Positions 15,930 to 24,368 of a stretch of DNA of 64,000 nucleotides are shown here, piece after piece (within the stretch, counting starts at the first letter, position 1; each line of letters starts with the position of its first letter). Under the pieces are notes generated by a model. It made no database searches and was not told where the DNA came from. It was given only the letters and a program-made list of their open reading frames with translations. The translations under genes were made by a program, and so were the position numbers. Source of the DNA: Streptomyces griseoruber (GTDB lineage Bacteria; Actinomycetota; Actinomycetes; Streptomycetales; Streptomycetaceae); assembly GCF_001514205.1 (NCBI RefSeq), contig NZ_KQ948787.1, forward strand, positions 29,803-93,802, in the 5' to 3' direction.

Positions 15930-17006
15930 ATGTTCGAGGCAGTCGAGGAGTTGGTCGGTGAGCACGCCGACCTGGAGAAGAAGCTCGCCGACCCGTCGGT
16001 CTTCGCCGACCAGGCCAACGCGCGCAAGCTGAACAAGCGCTACGCCGAGCTCACCCCGATCGTCGCCACGTACCGCTCCTGGAAGCAGACCGGCGACGAC
16101 ATCGAGACCGCGCGCGAGTTCGCGGCCGCCGACCCGGACTTCGCCGCCGAGGCCAAGGAACTCGACAAGCAGCGCGAGGAACTCACCGAGAAGCTGCGGC
16201 TGTTGCTCGTGCCCCGGGACCCGTCCGACGACAAGGACGTCATCCTGGAGATCAAGGCCGGCGCCGGCGGCGACGAGTCCGCCCTGTTCGCGGGCGACCT
16301 GCTGCGCATGTACCTGCGGTACGCCGAGCGCGTCGGCTGGAAGACCGAGATCATCGACGCCACCGAGTCCGAGCTGGGCGGCTACAAGGACGTCCAGGTC
16401 GCCGTGAAGACCAAGGGCGGCCAGGGCGCCACCGAGCCCGGCCAGGGCGTGTGGGCGCGGCTGAAGTACGAGGGCGGCGTGCACCGGGTGCAGCGCGTGC
16501 CGGCGACCGAGTCGCAGGGCCGGATCCACACCTCGGCGGCCGGTGTCCTGGTGACCCCCGAGGCGGAGGAGGTCGACGTCGAGATCAACCCCAACGATCT
16601 GCGCATCGACGTCTACCGCTCCTCCGGGCCCGGTGGCCAGTCCGTCAACACCACCGACTCCGCCGTGCGCATCACGCACATTCCCACCGGAGTCGTCGCC
16701 TCCTGCCAGAACGAGAAGAGCCAGTTGCAGAACAAGGAGCAGGCGATGCGTATCCTGCGCTCCAGGCTCCTCGCCGCGGCGCAGGAGGAGGCGGAGCGGG
16801 AGGCCGCCGACGCCCGCCGCAGCCAGGTCCGCACCGTCGACCGCTCCGAGAAGATCCGCACGTACAACTTCCCGGAGAACCGCCTCTCGGACCACCGCGT
16901 CGGCTTCAAGGCGTACAACCTGGACCAGGTCCTGGACGGCGACCTCGACGCGGTGATCCAGGCCTGTGTCGACGCGGACTCGGCCGCGAAGCTCGCCGCC
17001 GCGTAA
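15930..17006 (+). CDS. prfA: Peptide chain release factor 1
   Basis: Recognises UAA and UAG stop codons and triggers hydrolysis of peptidyl-tRNA. The 358-residue protein has the tripeptide anticodon PAT (in VQRVPATESQGRIHTSAA) that distinguishes RF1 from RF2, and the catalytic GGQ at residues 235-237 (SSGPGGQSVNTT), whose Gln is the methylation target of PrmC encoded next door. The ATG at 15930 (MFEAVEELVGEHADLEKK) has CAGGAG just upstream. It is 39 bp from prmC, on the same strand. Confidence 0.97.
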   Translation: MFEAVEELVGEHADLEKKLADPSVFADQANARKLNKRYAELTPIVATYRSWKQTGDDIETAREFAAADPDFAAEAKELDKQREELTEKLRLLLVPRDPSDDKDVILEIKAGAGGDESALFAGDLLRMYLRYAERVGWKTEIIDATESELGGYKDVQVAVKTKGGQGATEPGQGVWARLKYEGGVHRVQRVPATESQGRIHTSAAGVLVTPEAEEVDVEINPNDLRIDVYRSSGPGGQSVNTTDSAVRITHIPTGVVASCQNEKSQLQNKEQAMRILRSRLLAAAQEEAEREAADARRSQVRTVDRSEKIRTYNFPENRLSDHRVGFKAYNLDQVLDGDLDAVIQACVDADSAAKLAAA

Positions 17007-17045
17007 CAACGGCACGAACGAGTACCACCACCACGGAGGACTTGC

Positions 17046-17891
17046 GTGAACCTGCTGCTCTCGGAGGTGGCCCAGGCCACCCAGCGGCTGGCCGACGCCG
17101 GCGTGCCCTCGCCGCGCAACGACGCGGAGGAGCTCGCCGCGTTCGTGCACGGCGTGAAGCGCGGCGAGCTCCACTCCGTGAAGGACTCCGACTTCGACGC
17201 CCGCTACTGGGAGGTCATCGCCCGGCGTGAGCAGCGCGAGCCGCTCCAGCACATCACCGGGCGGGCCTACTTCCGCTATCTGGAACTCCAGGTCGGCCCC
17301 GGTGTCTTCGTGCCGCGTCCCGAGACCGAGTCGGTCGTCGGGTGGGCCATAGACGCCGTACGGGCCATGGACGTCGTGGAGCCGTGCATCGTCGACCTGT
17401 GCACCGGCTCCGGTGCCATCGCGCTCGCCCTCGCCCAGGAGGTGCCGCGCTCCAGCGTGCACGCCGTGGAGCTGTCCGAGGACGCCCTGGTGTGGACCCG
17501 CAAGAACATGGAGGGGTCCCGCGTCGACCTGCGCCAGGGCAACGCCCTGGACGCCTTCCGCGACCTCGACGGGCAGGTCGACCTGGTCGTCTCCAACCCG
17601 CCGTACATCCCGCTGACCGAATGGGAGTACGTCGCTCCCGAGGCGCGGGACTACGACCCGAACATGGCGCTGTTCTCCGGCGAGGACGGCCTCGATCTCA
17701 TCCGCGGTCTGGAACGGACCGCGCACCGGCTCCTGCGCCCGGGCGGTGTCGTCGTCATCGAGCACGCCGACACCCAGGGCGGCCAGGTGCCGTGGATCTT
17801 CACCGAGGAGCGGGGCTGGGCCGACGCGGCCGACCACCCGGACCTCAACAACCGCCCTCGTTTCGCGACCGCCCGCCGGGCGATGCCGTGA
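17046..17891 (+). CDS. prmC: Release factor glutamine methyltransferase
   Basis: Methylates the GGQ glutamine of RF1 and RF2 with S-adenosylmethionine. The 281-residue protein has an N-terminal helical domain (residues about 1-75) that holds the release factor and a Rossmann methyltransferase domain with VDLCTGSGAIALALA for SAM binding and the substrate-Gln motif NPPY at residues 184-187 (VVSNPPYIPL). GTG start after ACGGAGGACTTGC. The pairing with prfA is conserved in many bacteria. The next gene, tsaC, begins 52 bp downstream. Confidence 0.96.
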   Translation: MNLLLSEVAQATQRLADAGVPSPRNDAEELAAFVHGVKRGELHSVKDSDFDARYWEVIARREQREPLQHITGRAYFRYLELQVGPGVFVPRPETESVVGWAIDAVRAMDVVEPCIVDLCTGSGAIALALAQEVPRSSVHAVELSEDALVWTRKNMEGSRVDLRQGNALDAFRDLDGQVDLVVSNPPYIPLTEWEYVAPEARDYDPNMALFSGEDGLDLIRGLERTAHRLLRPGGVVVIEHADTQGGQVPWIFTEERGWADAADHPDLNNRPRFATARRAMP

Positions 17892-17943
17892 ACACCCACC
17901 TGACTTCTGTCCAGCAGTACGTGCACGAGGAGGCCCGCTAGAC

Positions 17944-18591
17944 ATGGCTCGGCGATACGACACCAACGACGCGACCGACCGTGTGACCGGTCTGCGCGAG
18001 GCCGCGTCCGCCGTCCGCCGGGGCGAGCTCGTGGTCCTTCCGACCGACACGGTGTACGGCATCGGCGCCGACGCGTTCTCCAAGGAGGCCGTGGGCGATC
18101 TGCTGGAGGCCAAGGGCCGGGGCCGCAACATGCCCACGCCCGTCCTCATCGGCTCCCCGAACACCCTGCACGGCCTGGTCACGGACTTCTCCGAGCTGGC
18201 CTGGGAGCTGGTCGACGCGTTCTGGCCGGGCGCGCTGACGCTCGTCGCCAAGCACCAGCCGTCCCTTCAGTGGGACCTGGGCGACACCCGGGGCACGGTC
18301 GCCGTGCGCATGCCGCTGCACCCGGTCGCCATCGAGCTGCTGACCGAGGTCGGCCCCATGGCGGTCTCCTCCGCCAACCTCACGGGACACCCGGCGCCGG
18401 AGAACTGCGACTACGCCCAGGAGATGCTCGGCGACTCCGTCTCCGTCTACCTCGACGGCGGCCCGACCCCCGGGAACGTCCCGTCCTCGATCGTCGACGT
18501 CAGCCGCGAGATCCCGCTGCTGCTGCGCGAGGGGGCGATCACGGCCGACGAGCTGAGGAAGGTCGTACCCGACCTCGAGGTGGCGAATTGA
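17944..18591 (+). CDS. tsaC: L-threonylcarbamoyladenylate synthase (TsaC/YrdC/Sua5 family)
   Basis: Makes threonylcarbamoyl-AMP from threonine, bicarbonate and ATP for the t6A37 modification of ANN-decoding tRNAs. At 215 residues it is a YrdC-domain protein without the Sua5 C-terminal domain. Visible motifs are VVLPTDTVYGIGADA, the KGRGRNMPTPVLIG region, FWPGALTLV and SSANLTGHPAP. The ATG at 17944 follows GAGGAGG at 17929-17935. It is part of the rpmE-prfA-prmC-tsaC translation cluster; its stop overlaps the next gene's TTG start (TTGA). Confidence 0.93.
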   Translation: MARRYDTNDATDRVTGLREAASAVRRGELVVLPTDTVYGIGADAFSKEAVGDLLEAKGRGRNMPTPVLIGSPNTLHGLVTDFSELAWELVDAFWPGALTLVAKHQPSLQWDLGDTRGTVAVRMPLHPVAIELLTEVGPMAVSSANLTGHPAPENCDYAQEMLGDSVSVYLDGGPTPGNVPSSIVDVSREIPLLLREGAITADELRKVVPDLEVAN

Positions 18592-19268
18592 CAGCCCCTG
18601 ACGCGGGGCGTGGCATAGGCAACGGGGAACGCGCCGCGGAGATCACGACGACCTTCGTCGGACTTCCGCGCGACACCTTCCGCATCCTCCACGTCAGCAC
18701 CGGCAATGTCTGCCGCTCACCCATCACCGAGCGGCTGACCCGGCATTTCCTGTCGCAGCGGCTCGGAGTGCTGGGCGGCGGGATGATCGTGGAGAGCGCG
18801 GGCACCTGGGGCCACGAGGGCGCGCCGATGGAGGCCAACGCGGAGACCGTGCTGGCCGACTTCGGCGCGGACCCCACCGGCTTCGTCGGCCGGGAGCTGC
18901 TCGACGAACACGTCATCATGGCCGACCTCGTGCTGACCGCGACCCGCGACCACCGCGCCCAGGTCATCTCCATGGGGCACTCCGCGGGCCTGCGCACCTT
19001 CACCCTGAAGGAGTTCACCCGCCTGGTGAACGCGATCGACCCCGCCACCCTCCCCCCGCTGGAGGAGGGAGTGGTCCGCCGGGCCCGCGCCCTGGTCCGC
19101 GCGGCCGCCGCCCTGCGCGGCTGGCTGCTGGCCCCCACCCTGGAGGCGGACGAGGTCTACGACCCCTACGGCGCGCCCCTGCCGTTCTTCCGCTCGATCG
19201 GCGACGAGATACATCAGGCCCTGGACCCGGTGGTGACGGCGCTGACGGGTGTGCCGGCGCGGACCTGA
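18588..19268 (+). CDS. Low-molecular-weight protein-tyrosine-phosphatase-like protein with Ser in place of the catalytic Cys
   Basis: A 226-residue protein of the LMW-PTP/arsenate-reductase fold. The P-loop reads HVSTGNVCRSPITE: residue 37, where active enzymes have the nucleophilic Cys of CX5R, is Ser (codon AGC at 18696), while C42 and R43 are kept. The general-acid DPY motif is also kept near residue 192 (EVYDPYGAPLPFF). It is therefore probably inactive or uses altered chemistry, perhaps binding phosphotyrosine or phosphate. The TTG start overlaps the tsaC stop, which implies translational coupling. The N-terminal 30 residues are extra. The function is unknown. Confidence 0.85.
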   Translation: MTAPDAGRGIGNGERAAEITTTFVGLPRDTFRILHVSTGNVCRSPITERLTRHFLSQRLGVLGGGMIVESAGTWGHEGAPMEANAETVLADFGADPTGFVGRELLDEHVIMADLVLTATRDHRAQVISMGHSAGLRTFTLKEFTRLVNAIDPATLPPLEEGVVRRARALVRAAAALRGWLLAPTLEADEVYDPYGAPLPFFRSIGDEIHQALDPVVTALTGVPART

Positions 19269-19353
19269 GGCCGGGCCGGGGCGGCCCGGTGGACGCCAGC
19301 GCGTCCGGGAACGGTCCCGGTGGTGACGGCGCTGACGGGTGTGCCGGCGCGGA
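19226..19353 (+). repeat. 38-bp direct repeat, 90 bp apart
   Basis: Positions 19226-19263 and 19316-19353 are identical over 38 bp (beginning CCCGGTGGTGACGGCGCTGA). The first copy encodes the last residues of the phosphatase-like protein; the second lies in the gap before glyA. The 90-bp spacing is a sign of a local duplication. Confidence 0.9.
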
Positions 19354-19436
19354 TGTGGCCGCAGCGGCGGGCGGGCGGGGGGTGCGGGGCGGGCCTACAT
19401 TGGTCGTACGGCAGCGTCGACGTCCCGGAGTCCGTC

Positions 19437-20687
19437 ATGTCGGTCACCCATGTATCTGCTGCGGCCGCCGATGCCGATGTGCTGCGGCGGCAGGATCCCG
19501 AGATGGCCGAGATCCTGCTCGGCGAGGCGACGCGGCAGGCGTCGACGCTCCAGCTGATCGCCGCCGAGAACTTCTGCTCCCCGGCCGTGCTGGCCGCGCT
19601 GGGCTCGGTGCTCGCCAACAAGTACGCCGAGGGGTATCCGGGCGCCCGGCACCACGGGGGCTGCGAGATCGTCGACGTCGCGGAGCGGCTCGCGGTGGAG
19701 CGGGCGAAGCGGCTGTTCGGGGCCGAGCACGCCAATGTGCAGTCCCATTCCGGGTCGTCCGCGGTGCTGGCCGCCTACGCGGCCCTGCTGAGGCCCGGTG
19801 ACACCGTTCTCGCCCTCGGTCTGACCCACGGCGGTCATCTCACCCACGGCTCGCCCGCGAACTTCTCCGGGCGCTGGTTCGACTTCGTGCCGTACGGGGT
19901 GGACGCGGAGACCGGGCTGATCGACCACAAGCAGGTGCGGACGCTGGCCCGCAGCCATCGGCCCAAGGCGATCGTGTGCGGCTCGATCTCCTACCCGCGC
20001 CATGTCGACCACGCCTTCTTCCGCGCCGTCGCAGACGAGGTGGGCGCCTATCTCATCGCCGACGCCGCCCACCCCATCGGGCTGGTCGCCGGGGGAGCGG
20101 CGCCCTCTCCGGTGCCGTACGCCGACATCGTCTGCGCCACCACCCACAAGGTGCTGCGGGGCCCGCGCGGCGGGATGCTGCTGTGCGGCGGCGAGCTGGC
20201 GGAGCGGGTCGACCGGGCCGTGTTCCCGTTCACCCAGGCCGGCGCGCAGATGCACACGATCGCCGCGAAGGCGGTCGCGTTCGGCGAGGCGTCGACCGAG
20301 GCGTTCGCGGCGTACGCCCATCAGGTGGTCGCCAACGCGAGGGTGCTCGCGGCCCGGCTGGCGGAGGAGGGGCTGGCCGTGACGACCGGCGGCACCGACA
20401 CCCACCTCATCACCTTCGACCCGGCGCCCCTGGGCGTCGAGGGGCGCTCCGCGCGCGGGCTGCTCGCGGCCGCCGGGATCGTCCTGGACTGCTGTGCGCT
20501 GCCCCATGCCGACGTGCGCGGCCTCCGGCTCGGTACGGCCGCGGTGACCACGCAGGGCATGCGGGAGGAGGAGATGGCGGGCGTCGGGGCGCTGATCGCG
20601 GGCGTGCTGCGCGGCCGGGTCGAGGCCAAGCGGGCCCGCGAGGAGGTCCGGGAACTGGCCGCGGCCTTCCCGCCGTATCCCGGGTGA
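19437..20687 (+). CDS. glyA: Serine hydroxymethyltransferase (GlyA paralogue)
   Basis: PLP enzyme interconverting serine plus tetrahydrofolate with glycine plus methylene-tetrahydrofolate. The 416-residue protein has the SHMT signatures LIAAENFCSPAVLAALGS, NKYAEGYPGARHHGGCE, NVQSHSGSSAVLAAYAALL, the Asp/His pair in DAAHPIGLVAGG, and the PLP Lys K238 in TTHKVLRGPRGG. Substitutions relative to housekeeping GlyA (for example FCSP for FVSP and SHSGS for PHSGA) suggest a divergent second copy; streptomycetes usually have more than one. The ATG at 19437 has GGAG 6 bp upstream. A terminator hairpin follows. Confidence 0.92.
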   Translation: MSVTHVSAAAADADVLRRQDPEMAEILLGEATRQASTLQLIAAENFCSPAVLAALGSVLANKYAEGYPGARHHGGCEIVDVAERLAVERAKRLFGAEHANVQSHSGSSAVLAAYAALLRPGDTVLALGLTHGGHLTHGSPANFSGRWFDFVPYGVDAETGLIDHKQVRTLARSHRPKAIVCGSISYPRHVDHAFFRAVADEVGAYLIADAAHPIGLVAGGAAPSPVPYADIVCATTHKVLRGPRGGMLLCGGELAERVDRAVFPFTQAGAQMHTIAAKAVAFGEASTEAFAAYAHQVVANARVLAARLAEEGLAVTTGGTDTHLITFDPAPLGVEGRSARGLLAAAGIVLDCCALPHADVRGLRLGTAAVTTQGMREEEMAGVGALIAGVLRGRVEAKRAREEVRELAAAFPPYPG

Positions 20688-20711
20688 GGGGCGCGCGGAT
20701 CCGGCCAACTT

Positions 20712-20744
20712 CGCGCGTACCGGCGGGGAAACCGGGTACGCGCG
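20712..20744 (+). terminator. Terminator after glyA
   Basis: CGCGCGTACC (20712-20721) pairs with GGTACGCGCG (20735-20744) around a 13-base loop, 25 bases after the glyA stop. Confidence 0.6.
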
Positions 20745-20892
20745 CTGTCACAAAACGCCCCCGTGCACCCACGCACACAGCCGCACGTGCAACCATCGTC
20801 GCTACCCGGAAGTCCCCACACATATGCGCCGTGTGTGAGTCGATCGCTAGGGTGTGGGGCTGAGATGGCCAGCGAGACCTGTGGGGAAGCCT

Positions 20893-22194
20893 GTGCGTGA
20901 ATACCTGCTGACGCTCTGCATCACGGCCGCGGTGACGTATCTGCTGACCGGGCCGGTACGGAAGTTCGCGATCGTGGCAGGCGCGATGCCGGAGATCAGG
21001 GCCCGTGACGTGCACCGGGAACCCACTCCGCGGCTCGGCGGGATCGCCATGTTCTTCGGGCTGTGCGCGGGGCTGCTGGTCGCGGACCATCTCACCAACC
21101 TCAACGGGGTCTTCGAGAAGTCGAACGAGCCGCGCGCCCTGCTCTCGGGGGCCGCGCTGATCTGGCTGATCGGCGTCCTGGACGACAAGTTCGAGATCGA
21201 CGCGCTGCTGAAGCTGGGCGGCCAGATGATCGCCGCGGGCGTGATGGTCATGCAGGGTCTGACGATCCTGTGGCTGCCGATCCCGACGGTCGGCACGGTC
21301 GCGCTGACCCAGTGGCAGGGCACCCTGCTGACGGTGGCGCTGGTGGTGATCACCATCAACGCGGTCAACTTCGTGGACGGCCTCGACGGTCTCGCGGCCG
21401 GCATGGTGTGCATCGCCGCCGCCGCGTTCTTCATGTACACGTACCGGATCTGGTACTCGTACGGCATCGAGGCCGCCGCCCCCGCGACCCTGTTCGCGGC
21501 CATCCTGATGGGCATGTGCCTGGGCTTCCTGCCGCACAACATGCACCCCGCGCGGATCTTCATGGGCGACTCGGGCTCGATGCTGATCGGCCTGGTGCTG
21601 GCGGCGGGTGCCATCTCCGTCACGGGCAACGTCGACCCGGACAACCTGTTCGGCGGCTCCGAGCGCTCCACCGTGCACCAGATGGTGCCGGTCTACATCC
21701 CGCTGCTGATGCCGCTGACGATCATCGCGATCCCGGCCGCCGACCTGATCCTGGCGATCGTGCGCCGCACCTGGCGCGGCCAGTCGCCGTTCGCCGCGGA
21801 CCGCGGGCATCTGCACCACCGGCTGCTGGAGATCGGCCACTCGCACAGCCGGGCGGTGCTGATCATGTACTTCTGGTCGGGGCTGATCGCGTTCGGCGCG
21901 CTCGGCTACTCCGTCAACGCGGCCTCCATGTGGATCGTCCTCGGTGTGGTGTTCCTCAGCGCGCTCGGGCTGGTGCTGCTCCTGCTGCCGCGGTTCACCC
22001 CGCGTGCCCCGCGCTGGGCGGAGGCCTTCGTGCCGCCGCGCTACCGCCGCCGCCGGTCCGCCGAACTGGCCGCGGAGGCCGCGCTGGCCGCCGCCGAGGG
22101 GGCCGAGCCGCAGCCGCGTACGCCTGTGGCGGTCGGGGTCTCCGGGGTCAACGGAGCGACCGCCGTGGGCTCTCGTTCGCGGTCGGCAAGGTAA
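20893..22194 (+). CDS. WecA/MraY-family undecaprenyl-phosphate sugar-phosphate transferase
   Basis: Polytopic membrane enzyme that transfers a sugar-1-phosphate (typically GlcNAc-1-P) from UDP-sugar to decaprenyl/undecaprenyl phosphate, starting synthesis of a cell-wall glycan. The 433-residue protein has about 11 hydrophobic segments and the family motifs RDVHREPTPRLGGIAMFFG, the Asp pair in GVLDDKFEIDALLKL, NAVNFVDGLDGLAAG, FMGDSGSMLIG and the His-rich ADRGHLHHRLLEIGHSH. The GTG at 20893 has GGGGAAG 4-5 bp upstream; a TAGGGT box at 20848-20853 may be the -10. A charged Ala-rich tail of about 60 residues follows the last helix. It precedes the atp operon. Confidence 0.9.
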   Translation: MREYLLTLCITAAVTYLLTGPVRKFAIVAGAMPEIRARDVHREPTPRLGGIAMFFGLCAGLLVADHLTNLNGVFEKSNEPRALLSGAALIWLIGVLDDKFEIDALLKLGGQMIAAGVMVMQGLTILWLPIPTVGTVALTQWQGTLLTVALVVITINAVNFVDGLDGLAAGMVCIAAAAFFMYTYRIWYSYGIEAAAPATLFAAILMGMCLGFLPHNMHPARIFMGDSGSMLIGLVLAAGAISVTGNVDPDNLFGGSERSTVHQMVPVYIPLLMPLTIIAIPAADLILAIVRRTWRGQSPFAADRGHLHHRLLEIGHSHSRAVLIMYFWSGLIAFGALGYSVNAASMWIVLGVVFLSALGLVLLLLPRFTPRAPRWAEAFVPPRYRRRRSAELAAEAALAAAEGAEPQPRTPVAVGVSGVNGATAVGSRSRSAR

Positions 22195-22505
22195 GAATCT
22201 GACTAGAGCATTGCCAAGTCGTGGGGGAAGCGGGCGAGGGCAAAGGTGCCCAATACCAGACAACTCGGCGCCGTTTCCGCGCAGACGCGCGCTGTCACTC
22301 TCATGTGTGACAGCAGGCACACCATCCAGGTAAAGACCTCATCAAATAGTTTGTGATACGGTTCACGAGAACCCCGGACACAGCCGAAGGACCGTAGTGC
22401 GACGGCCCCTTGGCGCGAGGTAGGCGTGAGGTCTTTCGCCCCTCGAACCGGGACTACGCTCGTCCATGACGACACCCTGCCCCCTTTGAAAGCGGAGTTG
22501 CCGCC
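22195..22505 (+). promoter_or_regulatory. Intergenic region upstream of the atp operon
   Basis: No gene is visible in these 311 bp. They contain an 8-bp inverted repeat, GCTGTCAC/GTGACAGC (22291-22314), and a possible promoter with -10 TACGCT (22455-22460) and a poor -35 TCTTTC (22432-22437, 17-bp spacer) ahead of atpI. The AT-richer stretch around 22335-22365 is the other candidate promoter region. None of these is certain. Confidence 0.35.
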
Positions 22506-22961
22506 ATGCCGTCCAACGACGTCCGGATCCTGGCTCAGGCCGCCGTGCCCACAGCTGCCGCCGGCGCGATCGCAGCCGTCGTCAGCGGCCTGGTCGCGGG
22601 CGGCAAGGGGGCCATCGGCGCCGTCGTCGGCACGGTCATCGTGATCGCCTTCATGGGGATCGGCCTCTACGTCCTGCAGCGCACCGCCAGGTCGCTTCCG
22701 CAGCTGTTCCAGATGATGGGCCTGATGCTCTACGCGGCGCAGATCCTGCTGCTGTTCATCTTCATGGCCGCGTTCAAGAACACGACGCTGTTCAACCCCC
22801 GGGCCTTCGCCGTCACGCTCGTCGTCGCCACGATCGCCTGGATCGCCGCGCAGACCCGTGCGCACATGAAGGCCAAGATCCTTTACGTCGAACCCGATTC
22901 GGCCTCCTCCTCGAGTTCCTCGAAGGGCGAGAAGCCCGAAAAATCGGGGCACTCGTCGTGA
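22506..22961 (+). CDS. atpI: ATP synthase protein I
   Basis: A 151-residue membrane protein with four hydrophobic segments (about residues 10-30, 37-58, 70-92 and 98-115) and a Ser/Lys-rich cytoplasmic tail. By position (first gene of the atp operon) and size it is AtpI, a non-essential factor thought to help assemble the c-ring or supply Mg2+. The ATG has GCGGAG upstream. The sequence itself is poorly conserved, so the call leans on context. atpB starts 225 bp downstream, a long gap that could hold an internal promoter. Confidence 0.85.
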   Translation: MPSNDVRILAQAAVPTAAAGAIAAVVSGLVAGGKGAIGAVVGTVIVIAFMGIGLYVLQRTARSLPQLFQMMGLMLYAAQILLLFIFMAAFKNTTLFNPRAFAVTLVVATIAWIAAQTRAHMKAKILYVEPDSASSSSSSKGEKPEKSGHSS

Positions 22962-23186
22962 GGGGTAGGGCCGGGATAAAGACGTCTGAGATCTCCTGCT
23001 ATCGTCCGGTGCCAACTGCGGCATCGCGGGCGCGGGCATCCCAGCTGACGCCTGCTCAAGCGCGAGGCGAGATGCCCCACAGCCGCCCTCACATCCGAAA
23101 CACCAGTCCCGTGCCGAAACGCGGCCTCACGCCGCGCCGACACAACGAGGTTGCCGTACCTATGCGCCACGACGAAGGAGCCCGCG

Positions 23187-24008
23187 GTGAGTGCTGACCC
23201 GACGCAGGTGCTCGCTTTCGAGACCGACTGCCACCTGTTCGACGGTTGTGGCTTCCCGGCTCCGGGCCTGCACTCGTTCCTGTTCGAGCCGCTCTTCGGC
23301 GACGCGGACGGCAACTCGTACTTCAACAAGACGATGCTGCTGGCGCTGCTCGGCTCCATCATCATCGTCGGCTTCTTCTGGGCCGCCTTCGCCAAGCCGA
23401 AGGTCGTCCCCGGCAAGCTCCAGATGGTCGCCGAGGCCGGCTACGACTTCGTCCGCCGCGGCGTCGTCTACGAGACCATCGGCAAGAAGGAAGGCGAGAA
23501 GTACGTCCCGCTCGTCGTCTCGCTCTTCTTCTTCGTCTGGATGATGAACCTCTGGTCGATCATCCCCGTGGCCCAGTTCCCGGTCACCGCGATCATCTCC
23601 TACCCCGCGGTCCTGGCCGGCATCGTCTACATCCTGTGGGTCTCGCTGACCTTCAAGCGCCAGGGCTTCGTCGGCGCCTGGAAGAACTTCACCGGCTACG
23701 ACAAGTCCCTCGGCGCGGTCCTCCCGCTGTCGATGACGATCGAGCTGTTCTCGAACCTGCTCGTGCGGCCCTTCACCCACGCCGTCCGACTCTTCGCGAA
23801 CATGTTCGCCGGGCACACCCTCCTGCTGCTCTTCACGATCGCCAGCTGGTACATGCTGAACGGCATCGGCATCGCCTACTCCGCCGTCTCGTTCGTGATG
23901 GTCCTCGTGATGACGGCCTTCGAGCTCTTCATCCAGGCGGTGCAGGCGTACGTCTTCGTCCTGCTGACCTGCAGCTTCATCCAGGGCGCGCTCGCCGAGC
24001 ACCACTGA
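23187..24008 (+). CDS. atpB: ATP synthase F0 subunit a
   Basis: Proton-channel subunit of F0. The 273-residue membrane protein has the conserved helix with the essential Arg facing the c-ring (RPFTHAVRLFANMFAGH) and the C-terminal helix with FELFIQAVQAYVFVLL. The GTG at 23187 follows GAAGGAG (23174-23180) with 6-bp spacing; the upstream in-frame region lacks conserved sequence. The unusual N-terminal CHLFDGCGFPAPG segment with two Cys precedes the first helix. Confidence 0.96.
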   Translation: MSADPTQVLAFETDCHLFDGCGFPAPGLHSFLFEPLFGDADGNSYFNKTMLLALLGSIIIVGFFWAAFAKPKVVPGKLQMVAEAGYDFVRRGVVYETIGKKEGEKYVPLVVSLFFFVWMMNLWSIIPVAQFPVTAIISYPAVLAGIVYILWVSLTFKRQGFVGAWKNFTGYDKSLGAVLPLSMTIELFSNLLVRPFTHAVRLFANMFAGHTLLLLFTIASWYMLNGIGIAYSAVSFVMVLVMTAFELFIQAVQAYVFVLLTCSFIQGALAEHH

Positions 24009-24080
24009 GCCAGCCCGACCCCCATCCAGACATCCGGTGGCCAACCCCCACCGGTCATTGAAAGAGAAGGAATAACCGGC

Positions 24081-24332
24081 ATGTCCGCTCTCTCGCAGGC
24101 CACCCTCGCCGCCGTCGAAATCAAGGGCAACCTCGGCTCGATCGGTTACGGCCTCGCCGCGATCGGCCCGGGCGTCGGCGTCGGCATCATCTTCGGTAAC
24201 GGCACCCAGGCGCTCGCCCGTCAGCCCGAGGCTGCCGGTCTGATCCGTGCCAACCAGATCCTCGGCTTCGCCTTCTGTGAGGCGCTCGCCCTCATCGGTC
24301 TGGTCATGCCGTTCGTCTACCCGACCTCCTGA
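24081..24332 (+). CDS. atpE: ATP synthase F0 subunit c
   Basis: Proteolipid of the rotor ring. The 83-residue protein consists of two transmembrane helices joined by a polar loop ARQPE; the proton-carrying carboxylate is E67 in GFAFCEALALIG. The Gly-rich first helix (GLAAIGPGVGVGIIFGNG) is typical. The ATG has GAGAAGGAA upstream. Confidence 0.97.
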   Translation: MSALSQATLAAVEIKGNLGSIGYGLAAIGPGVGVGIIFGNGTQALARQPEAAGLIRANQILGFAFCEALALIGLVMPFVYPTS

Positions 24333-24368
24333 TCCGTCGGACCGCCCCTTTCGACGAAAGGCACTGAT

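Noticed and set aside
17888..17941. 17-codon frame (GTGA overlap with prmC, ends just before tsaC)
   Set aside because: Too short to judge, with no conserved look; it probably only carries the ribosome binding site of tsaC.
15585..18251. 888-codon minus-strand frame across rpmE, prfA, prmC and tsaC
   Set aside because: All four plus-strand genes are clearly real and contiguous; the antisense product is low-complexity and without known motifs.
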